This document shows, piece after piece, positions 14,726-20,932 of a stretch of 22,426 nucleotides of DNA. Position 1 is the stretch's first letter; every line of letters starts with the position of its first letter. Origin of the DNA: DASUFP01 sp036274495 (GTDB taxonomy: Bacteria; Bacteroidota; Bacteroidia; AKYH767-A; OLB10). Below the pieces are notes generated by a model. The model did not search any database. It worked only from the letters and a program-made list of their open reading frames with translations, and was not told where the DNA came from. The stretch covers positions 1-22,426 of the forward strand of contig DASUFP010000060.1 of NCBI GenBank assembly GCA_036274495.1, written 5' to 3'. Position numbers and translations under genes: made by a program.

Positions 14726-16741
14726 TTAATCAGGTGCTCTTAATGGCAATTCGACAATAAAGGTGGTGCCGTTTGTTCCGTCACTCTCAAACCGTATGGT
14801 GCCGTCCATCAGCTCAGTATATTTTTTGACAATGTTGAGGCCCAGCCCGGTACCCTGGATGTTGGTGGCGTTATTGGCCCTGAAAAACCTGTCAAAAATA
14901 TGTTGTTGTTCGCCTTTTGGAATTCCTATTCCCTGGTCGGCAATCCTGAGGATGACCTTGTCGGGTAAGGTTGTTACCGTGAAATCTATTGATTTATTTT
15001 CAGGAGAATATTTTATTGCGTTTGAAAGCAGGTTGATGCAGATATTGCGCGTTAAATTTTTATCAAGAAATACGATTTCAGTATCACCCTTATGTGTAAA
15101 GTGAATTATCTGACCGTTCATCGTTACTTCCCTCATTTCTGCAATAAGATCATTGCCAAGTTCGATAATATTAAATTTGGACGGGGAACTGTTTACCATT
15201 CCTTCTTCCAGTTTTCCCAACGACAGAAAATCGTTTAAAATGGATGTCAGGTTATTTACAGACGATTTTATTCTGTTGAGATGCTTTATTCGTTTTGGCA
15301 CCTCTTCCGGATCGTTGTATTTGCCGGCCAGTGAAGCGGAAGAGAGTATGGTGCTGAGGGGAGTACGGAACTCATGACTGGCCATAGTGACAAACCGCGA
15401 TTTTAATTCGCTCAATTCTTTTTCTTTACTGAGTGCCTGTCTCAATTCTTCCCTGCTCGCTTTTAGATTCTCCTCTGCGGTTTTACGCTCTTTAATTTCA
15501 ATTGCCAGAATCGAATTTGCCGACTCAAGTTTATGTACTGTCTCGGCTAATTCGGTAGTTCTGTCTTTAACCCTTTTTTCAAGATGAGCATTCAGTTTCG
15601 CTATTTCTTCCGTATAATTTCTGAGTTCGGTACTGGTCTTTGCTATGACTTCCTCCTGGCGCTTTCGTTCAGTAACATCTTCTCCGGCAGAAAGTACTGA
15701 GACAGGATTTCCATGGTCGTCTCTGATAAAAATGTTTTTCCAGGAAATGGTTTTTCGCTCTCCGGCTGATGAAACAATTTCATTTTCGAAATTCGGAACC
15801 AGTGGTTTCGATCCCGATATCATACTGTTGAATTCTGAACGAACAGATTCTCTTATTTCCTCGGGAATAAAAATGTCGAACCAGTTTTTTCCGATAATTT
15901 CCGGTTCAGTTAATCCTAAAATCTGACAACCGTTTTGATTAATTAATGTAACTTCTCCGTGTTGGTTGATTACAACAAAAAGAACAGGAGCAATATCCAG
16001 GTATTGCTGTGCTAATTCTTTCTCATGCCGGATTAGTTCCTCAATAATTCGGCGCTGCGTAATATCTATTATAAAAGCGATTACAAATGTGCCCTCCTGC
16101 GTTTTGAAATTACTGAGACTTATCTCAACAGGGAATTCGGATCCGTCTTTCCTTTTGGCAAACAACTGCATACCCTGTCCCATTGGACGGGGATGAGGAT
16201 CCGCGATAAATTTTTCACGATGACCAACATGTTTTTTACTCAGGCGATCGGGGATGAGCACTTCTATTTTTTTACCAATAAGTTCTGACGGATCATAATG
16301 AAGTTGCTTTCCGGCCATGGGGTTAACCATTACGATTTCTCCTTTTGCATTTGCAATCAGAATTCCTTCGGTTGCATAAGTAAATAACGCATCCAGCCGT
16401 TCCCTGTATTTTGCACCTGCCTGCTCACGTGTTTTATACCTTAAAATAAACAGGAAGGCAACCCATATTCCGGATATGGCAATAATCTGATTGGTAATAA
16501 CTATTGCATCTATTTCACCTGCCGGAACAAGCATAAGAGCTACAAGGCTGAATAGCGTCACACTTACAGCCACCATAAAACTGATGGATTTCTGAGGATG
16601 AAAAAGGGTTAAAAGGACCAGTGCTACATAGAGCAGGGAGATGGCTACCGGTGGCGGGGTGGTTAAATCAGTAACAAAAACTACCGCCGCTATCAACATC
16701 GTTAATGCGGTGAATTCTGTTTTCCATTTACTGACAGGCAT
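14726..16741 (-). CDS. Membrane sensor histidine kinase with two PAS domains
   Basis: The 671-residue protein has about four N-terminal membrane helices (roughly 10-100) with very short loops, then PAS domain 1 (about 112-230), PAS domain 2 (about 240-360), a coiled-coil linker (about 365-445), a HisKA dimerisation domain with H456 in SHEFRTP, and a HATPase domain with N574 (NLLSNAIKYS), DQGIGIP at 602-608 and GTGLGLNIVKK at 630-640. It therefore looks able to autophosphorylate. PAS 1 is of the FixL-like subtype (RKDGSEFPVEISLS), and a histidine (H171) aligns with the FixL haem ligand, but this histidine also occurs in PAS domains not known to bind haem. The regulator gene lies directly downstream. 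The compact membrane region has no large periplasmic sensor, so the signal is likely cytoplasmic or within the membrane. Confidence 0.94.
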   Translation of the reverse strand: MPVSKWKTEFTALTMLIAAVVFVTDLTTPPPVAISLLYVALVLLTLFHPQKSISFMVAVSVTLFSLVALMLVPAGEIDAIVITNQIIAISGIWVAFLFILRYKTREQAGAKYRERLDALFTYATEGILIANAKGEIVMVNPMAGKQLHYDPSELIGKKIEVLIPDRLSKKHVGHREKFIADPHPRPMGQGMQLFAKRKDGSEFPVEISLSNFKTQEGTFVIAFIIDITQRRIIEELIRHEKELAQQYLDIAPVLFVVINQHGEVTLINQNGCQILGLTEPEIIGKNWFDIFIPEEIRESVRSEFNSMISGSKPLVPNFENEIVSSAGERKTISWKNIFIRDDHGNPVSVLSAGEDVTERKRQEEVIAKTSTELRNYTEEIAKLNAHLEKRVKDRTTELAETVHKLESANSILAIEIKERKTAEENLKASREELRQALSKEKELSELKSRFVTMASHEFRTPLSTILSSASLAGKYNDPEEVPKRIKHLNRIKSSVNNLTSILNDFLSLGKLEEGMVNSSPSKFNIIELGNDLIAEMREVTMNGQIIHFTHKGDTEIVFLDKNLTRNICINLLSNAIKYSPENKSIDFTVTTLPDKVILRIADQGIGIPKGEQQHIFDRFFRANNATNIQGTGLGLNIVKKYTELMDGTIRFESDGTNGTTFIVELPLRAPD

Positions 16742-16923
16742 ATTTTACGGTAGTAAAGAAGCGAAATTAATTAATTTAAATGCCTTACACCCGGTTTTAA
16801 ATGGCAAATGGTTGAAAATGATAAAAATCAAGTCCTCCTTTTTGCCGCCAGAAGTTCATGTGTGCCGGATAAGAATTTCAGCGTTCCGGTAAAAAAGCAA
16901 AACAGCTATCATTCCGGCCGACT

Positions 16924-17946
16924 TTATGCCCATACTTTTGTGCCTTCGGTACAGTTTTTACACATCTCTATTTCGCTTCTTGAACGTAAAACTGACTGCC
17001 GGAATGCCTGATATTTTTCATTTGTCCATATCTCACGGAACGATTCAGCATTTAAATCACCCATTACATACTGTGCATCTTTGTCAAAGCAACATGGAAT
17101 TACTTTACCATCCCAGGTAATAACACATGAGTGCCACAGTTTCCAGCAGTGGTTAAGAAGCGGATTTTTTATTTCATAGAGGCCCTTTTCATTTCGGCGG
17201 TACCGTGAAAAAATAGCATTTTTAGGAATGAGTTCGCTTCCGTTTTCAAAGTCATAAATCTGTGCGGTTTTAAAGGCAACTTCATCAACACCTAATTCAC
17301 GGGCAAGTTTTTTAACTTCAGCTGTCTGATGTTCGTTGGGTCCAACCACCAGAAACTGAAATATTGTATGCGGTGTTTTTGAGCGCAACTTTTTTTTCCA
17401 ACGAATAATATTTCGTGTGCCTTCAATAACCTTGTCTAATTTGCCTCCCACTCTGTACTGCTCATAAACTTCCTGCGTTGTTCCGTCAATTGAAATAATC
17501 AGCCGGTCGAGGCCTGACGCAACAGTTCTTTCAGCATTTTCATCGTTCAAATAATGAGCGTTGGTTGAAGTTGCGGTATAAATTCCATTTTTTGAAGCAT
17601 ACTCAACAAGATCGAGAAATGCAGTGTTCAGGTAAGGTTCGCCCTGAAAATAGAAAATGAGGTAAATGAGTTCTTTAGAAAGTTCATCAATTACTTTTTG
17701 AAATAATTCAGGTTCCAGCATCCCTGTAGGTCTGGTAAATGAACGGAGTCCGCTGGGGCACTCCGGACAACGCAGGTTGCATGCGGTGGTAGGTTCAATG
17801 GAAATAGCTATCGGCATGCCTGAGTGGCGGTTGCTGCCTGTCCATTTAGATGACAGGTAACTGCGAACCACCCTGGTTGCATTAGTAATTTTATGAAAAT
17901 CGGTATGACTGCTTAAATTAAGCAGATCACCTAGGTTTTTGTTCAT
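16924..17946 (-). CDS. Radical SAM protein with SPASM-type C-terminal domain
   Basis: Probable iron-sulfur enzyme that cleaves S-adenosylmethionine to a radical. The 340 residues carry the radical SAM motif CNLRCPEC (C56, C60, C63) in EPTTACNLRC, the GEP motif (FQGEPYL, about 100-106) that helps bind SAM, and ISIDGTTQEVY near 151-161. The C-terminal region has further cysteines at 267, 274, 285, 286, 329 and 332 in an arrangement of SPASM type (WDGKVIPCCFDKD; CKNC), enough for at least one auxiliary cluster. Such domains occur in peptide-modifying enzymes and in sulfatase maturases, but no small precursor peptide gene or sulfatase is visible here. From general knowledge, closely similar stand-alone proteins are common in Bacteroidota without an assigned substrate. 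The gene is divergent from the repeat-protein gene and has no evident operon partner. Confidence 0.88.
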   Translation of the reverse strand: MNKNLGDLLNLSSHTDFHKITNATRVVRSYLSSKWTGSNRHSGMPIAISIEPTTACNLRCPECPSGLRSFTRPTGMLEPELFQKVIDELSKELIYLIFYFQGEPYLNTAFLDLVEYASKNGIYTATSTNAHYLNDENAERTVASGLDRLIISIDGTTQEVYEQYRVGGKLDKVIEGTRNIIRWKKKLRSKTPHTIFQFLVVGPNEHQTAEVKKLARELGVDEVAFKTAQIYDFENGSELIPKNAIFSRYRRNEKGLYEIKNPLLNHCWKLWHSCVITWDGKVIPCCFDKDAQYVMGDLNAESFREIWTNEKYQAFRQSVLRSRSEIEMCKNCTEGTKVWA

Positions 17947-18054
17947 GATATCCGGTTGCTAAAGGTACTAACACCGGGGGATTTTAGTATAAATATTTAA
18001 TAATCAATAAAATAATTAGGCATTTAAGAATTTATTACTTTTTTGGTGAAAAAC

Positions 18055-18085
18055 TTGAGTGGTATTGTTTTGCTCTTTAAATTGC
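18055..18085 (+). promoter_or_regulatory. Probable promoter of the first repeat-protein gene
   Basis: TTG at 18055-18057 and TAAATTGC at 18078-18085, 20 bases apart, resemble the Bacteroidota TTG ... TAnnTTTG pair, with one T fewer in the second element. It lies 26 bases before the ATG at 18112. Confidence 0.4.
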
Positions 18086-18111
18086 ACATATAATACCCAA
18101 ATCCTGAATCC

Positions 18112-20742
18112 ATGAAAAATCCAAAACTAAGAAGGCTACGTAATATTTTTATGCTGGTGATGACCCTGGTGTCATTAAATTTCAGTTTAACAGTTAATGC
18201 ACAACCCTGCTCCGGAAGTGGTCAGCCGGCACCGGATGCCGGAACATTAACACCGAAAATAACATCCAATTGTTCAGGGTTACAGCTCGTATCACTGGAG
18301 GCTTTACAAAATGGAGATGCGGTAGTTCCTGCCGGTTACCAGACGTTATTTTTACTTTGTTCGGGTCCCAATAAAGTTGTCCGTCAGATAAACGCCACAC
18401 CGGCCTTCAGTGTTTCGGGAAATAACGCCTATAGTATACATTCTTTGGTTTATGATCCGGTAACCTTCGACGTTGCGACAATTGTGCTGCATATCACTAA
18501 ACTGTCTGACATAAATAGTACTTTGATACAGGGAGGTGGTACCATTTGCGCCGCCCTTGATCTTGTCGGAGCTCCTTTTACTGTACAACGGCCTGTTGCC
18601 GGTACCATTACCACCACATCAGCAAAAAGTTGTGTTGATAACGGTACGGCTACCGTTGCTGCAACACCTGATGGAAATGCAAATGTTCCATATCCGTTTT
18701 TGCTGACCTACATTCTTACATCAGGTAACGGACAGGTTATTCAGCAGATAAATTCAGCACCTTCATTTTCGGTTTCCGTTGGCGGATTATATACTATTCA
18801 TACATTAGTTTATGATCCTGCCACATTAGATCTTACAACAGTTGTTCCGGGAGTTACAACTGCAGGAGATGTTAACGCATTACTGGTACAGGGCGGAGGC
18901 AATATTTGCGCTACTCTTGATCTCACAGGTGCTTCAACAATTGTTGAAGATCCTTTTGCCGGCGGATTAAATCCTGTTCCCGCAATTTGCTCCGTGCATA
19001 TAGAGGCTACACCAAACGGAACGGCAATTGTTCCTCCCGGATATGAGACCGTTTATGTACTCACTTCCGGCGCAGGTTTGGTAATTGAACAATTTAGCGC
19101 CACACCTGATTTTATGCTGACTGCAAACGGTCAGTTCACTATGCATACGCTGGTTTACGACCCTATCACACTTGACTTAAACACTATCACGCTCGGCGTA
19201 ACCACTGCATTTGATGTAAACAGTATGCTTGTTCAGGGCGGCGGTTCTATCTGTGGTTCACTCGATATGTCAGGAGCAAAATATAATATTGATGCTCCTT
19301 ATTCGGGAACACTTACTGCTGATGCTGCTTCTTCCTGTTCAGGTTTGCAATTGGTAAATCTTTCTGCAACTCCCGATGGCAATACAATTATTGCGACAGG
19401 ATATCAGGTTGTTTATATCCTCACTTCCGGACCCAACTACATCATTCGGCAAATGGGCCCGACACCTGTATTTAATGTTTCGGGAAACAATGCTTACCGT
19501 ATTCAAACGCTTGTTTATGACCCTGCAACACTTGATCTTTCAACAATTGTATTTCATCAGACATCGTTACTCACTATCAATGCGCAATTGATTCAGGGTG
19601 GAGGTACCATTTGTGCATCACTCGATATGGTGGGTGCTCAGTTTACGGTTCAGCGTCCTGTAGCGGGTACCCTTACAGCTTCAAATGCATCCATCTGTTT
19701 CAACGGCTCCTCAACTAATATTGATGCAGTACCCGATGGAAATGCAAATGTGCCTTATCCGTTCAGCAGAGTATATGTGCTTACATCGGGTCCCGGACTA
19801 GTTGTAGAACAAATCAGTGCTACTCCGTCGTTTAGTGTATCAAGTGCCGGCCTCTATACCATTCACACACTTGTTTATGATCCGTTAACACTCGATCTTT
19901 CAACCATAGTATTTGGTGTTACTACCGGTTTTGATATCAATTCAATGCTGGTGCAGGGCGGAGGATCTATTTGTGCTTCGCTTGATGTTACCGGAGCACA
20001 AACCGTGGTTGCTAATCCTGATGCAGGTGGCATAACTGCAAACAACCCCGTTGTTTGCCTCATCCTCGGATTTGGAATTGTTTCTGCAACTCCCGATGGC
20101 GATGCTGTTGTGCCAACGGGATACCAGACACGTTATTTATTGGTTAACGGACTGGTAAGCACCATTCAATCCATTAGCATGAACCCGACTTTTATTGTAA
20201 ATGCCACCGGTGTTTACAGGGTGCTCACTTTTATTTACAATCCGGCTACCTTTAATATTAATTCAATTGTTACCGGAACAACAAATGCATTTAATCTGAA
20301 TGGACAGTTAATTCAGGGAGGTGGTACCGTTTGTGCTTCATTGGATTTACTTGGAGCAGTTACCGCAGTATTGCCGTTCCCGCTTTGTAATATTATCAGC
20401 CCGCGCTACACAGCCGAAGGCGATTTCGACGCTCAGACCTATGAACTCATCAAGACTCTTTCCGAATCCGAATTCAATGGCGGTGCAGTTACTCTCCTCA
20501 ATACCTACCCGAATCCGGTAAGTGATAAATTGAACTTTGAAGTACTTTCCACAGGTAATCAAGACCTTTCAGTTATCATCTACAACATGATGGGACAAGA
20601 AGTTAATACTACTGTCATCAATACTGTTGAAGGTGTATCAACACATACAATTGACGTTTCCACCTTGGAAAGCGGCAACTATATGATCCGCATACAATCA
20701 GGTAATGACTCGGTTTCCAAAACATTTATAGTTAGAGACTGA
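18112..20742 (+). CDS. Secreted six-module repeat protein with T9SS type A sorting domain
   Basis: Secreted or surface protein of 876 residues. A signal peptide ends near A30 (TVNA-QPCSG). Six tandem modules of 110-120 residues fill about 54-758; each begins with a cysteine and contains a YVLTSGPxLVIxQ-like strand, then HTLVYDPxTLDLSTIV, then a second cysteine in QGGGxICASLDxxGA. A linker leads to an ~80-residue C-terminal domain starting with YPNP at 799-802 and ending GNYMIRIQSGNDSVSKTFIVRD-like, a typical T9SS type A sorting signal, so the protein should cross the outer membrane by T9SS and be released or anchored there. The modules look like all-beta domains; adhesive or structural work is an inference. 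No enzyme motif is seen. A rho-independent terminator follows, then a paralogue. Confidence 0.93.
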   Translation: MKNPKLRRLRNIFMLVMTLVSLNFSLTVNAQPCSGSGQPAPDAGTLTPKITSNCSGLQLVSLEALQNGDAVVPAGYQTLFLLCSGPNKVVRQINATPAFSVSGNNAYSIHSLVYDPVTFDVATIVLHITKLSDINSTLIQGGGTICAALDLVGAPFTVQRPVAGTITTTSAKSCVDNGTATVAATPDGNANVPYPFLLTYILTSGNGQVIQQINSAPSFSVSVGGLYTIHTLVYDPATLDLTTVVPGVTTAGDVNALLVQGGGNICATLDLTGASTIVEDPFAGGLNPVPAICSVHIEATPNGTAIVPPGYETVYVLTSGAGLVIEQFSATPDFMLTANGQFTMHTLVYDPITLDLNTITLGVTTAFDVNSMLVQGGGSICGSLDMSGAKYNIDAPYSGTLTADAASSCSGLQLVNLSATPDGNTIIATGYQVVYILTSGPNYIIRQMGPTPVFNVSGNNAYRIQTLVYDPATLDLSTIVFHQTSLLTINAQLIQGGGTICASLDMVGAQFTVQRPVAGTLTASNASICFNGSSTNIDAVPDGNANVPYPFSRVYVLTSGPGLVVEQISATPSFSVSSAGLYTIHTLVYDPLTLDLSTIVFGVTTGFDINSMLVQGGGSICASLDVTGAQTVVANPDAGGITANNPVVCLILGFGIVSATPDGDAVVPTGYQTRYLLVNGLVSTIQSISMNPTFIVNATGVYRVLTFIYNPATFNINSIVTGTTNAFNLNGQLIQGGGTVCASLDLLGAVTAVLPFPLCNIISPRYTAEGDFDAQTYELIKTLSESEFNGGAVTLLNTYPNPVSDKLNFEVLSTGNQDLSVIIYNMMGQEVNTTVINTVEGVSTHTIDVSTLESGNYMIRIQSGNDSVSKTFIVRD
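18271..20385 (+). repeat. Six in-frame tandem modules (A-B-C-A-B-C order)
   Basis: Measured cysteine to cysteine the units are 18271-18630 (360 bases), 18631-18987 (357), 18988-19335 (348), 19336-19695 (360), 19696-20055 (360) and 20056-20385 (330). Units 1 and 4 share CSGLQLV, SGNNAY and FTVQRPVAGT; units 2 and 5 share PDGNANVPYPF and GLYTIHTLVYDP. Unit 6 is the most divergent (FIYNP for LVYDP). The repeats are conserved at protein level and drifted at DNA level, so they are old coding modules. Confidence 0.9.
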
Positions 20743-20761
20743 TACTTTTCAGACAAATTTT

Positions 20762-20796
20762 AAAAGGGCTGTCTATCGCAGACAGCCCTTTTTTTT
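20762..20796 (+). terminator. Rho-independent terminator after the first repeat-protein gene
   Basis: A 13-bp perfect stem (20762-20774 with 20780-20792), a 5-base loop and a run of T residues to 20796. It begins 19 bases after the stop codon and separates the two paralogues into independent transcription units. Confidence 0.95.
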
Positions 20797-20819
20797 ATTT
20801 CAAATGGAAAAATTATAGC

Positions 20820-20832
20820 ATTGATAATCAAT
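20820..20832 (+). promoter_or_regulatory. 13-base palindrome upstream of the second repeat-protein gene
   Basis: ATTGATAATCAAT is a perfect palindrome around one central base. Its ends carry TTGAT and ATCAA words, like FNR-type half-sites but with a 1-base instead of 4-base gap. Part of it (ATAATCAATA) recurs at 18000-18009 ahead of the first repeat-protein gene. Operator function is only a possibility in such AT-rich DNA. Confidence 0.35.
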
Positions 20833-20844
20833 ATATAATGATTC

Positions 20845-20878
20845 TTTGTTTAACAAATAGCTATAAAAGTTAAACAAA
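20845..20878 (+). promoter_or_regulatory. 10-bp perfect inverted repeat upstream of the second repeat-protein gene
   Basis: TTTGTTTAAC at 20845-20854 is repeated inverted at 20869-20878 with a 14-base AT-rich spacer. It ends 54 bases before the ATG, in the promoter region, and has no T-tract, so it looks more like an operator for a dimeric protein than a terminator. The first paralogue has no counterpart at the same place. Confidence 0.5.
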
Positions 20879-20932
20879 AATACCGGTATTAGTGTTCAGT
20901 TACTGCATTCAATAACCTAAAACTCAATACCC

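Noticed and set aside
16180..16420. Assigning PAS 1 of the kinase as a haem oxygen sensor
   Set aside because: H171 aligns with the FixL haem histidine, but the same histidine occurs in many PAS domains with this RKDGSEFPVEISLS pattern that are not known to bind haem. It is kept only as a question.
16641..16892. Plus-strand open frame across the start of the kinase gene
   Set aside because: It is mostly antisense to the kinase N-terminus, has no promoter or start signal, and its product resembles nothing I know.
19875..20063. Open frame on the minus strand inside the repeat array, with a similar one at 21277-21504
   Set aside because: Both are the antisense reading of the same part of the repeat module, so their similarity reflects the sense repeats. 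They have no start context or independent coding signs.
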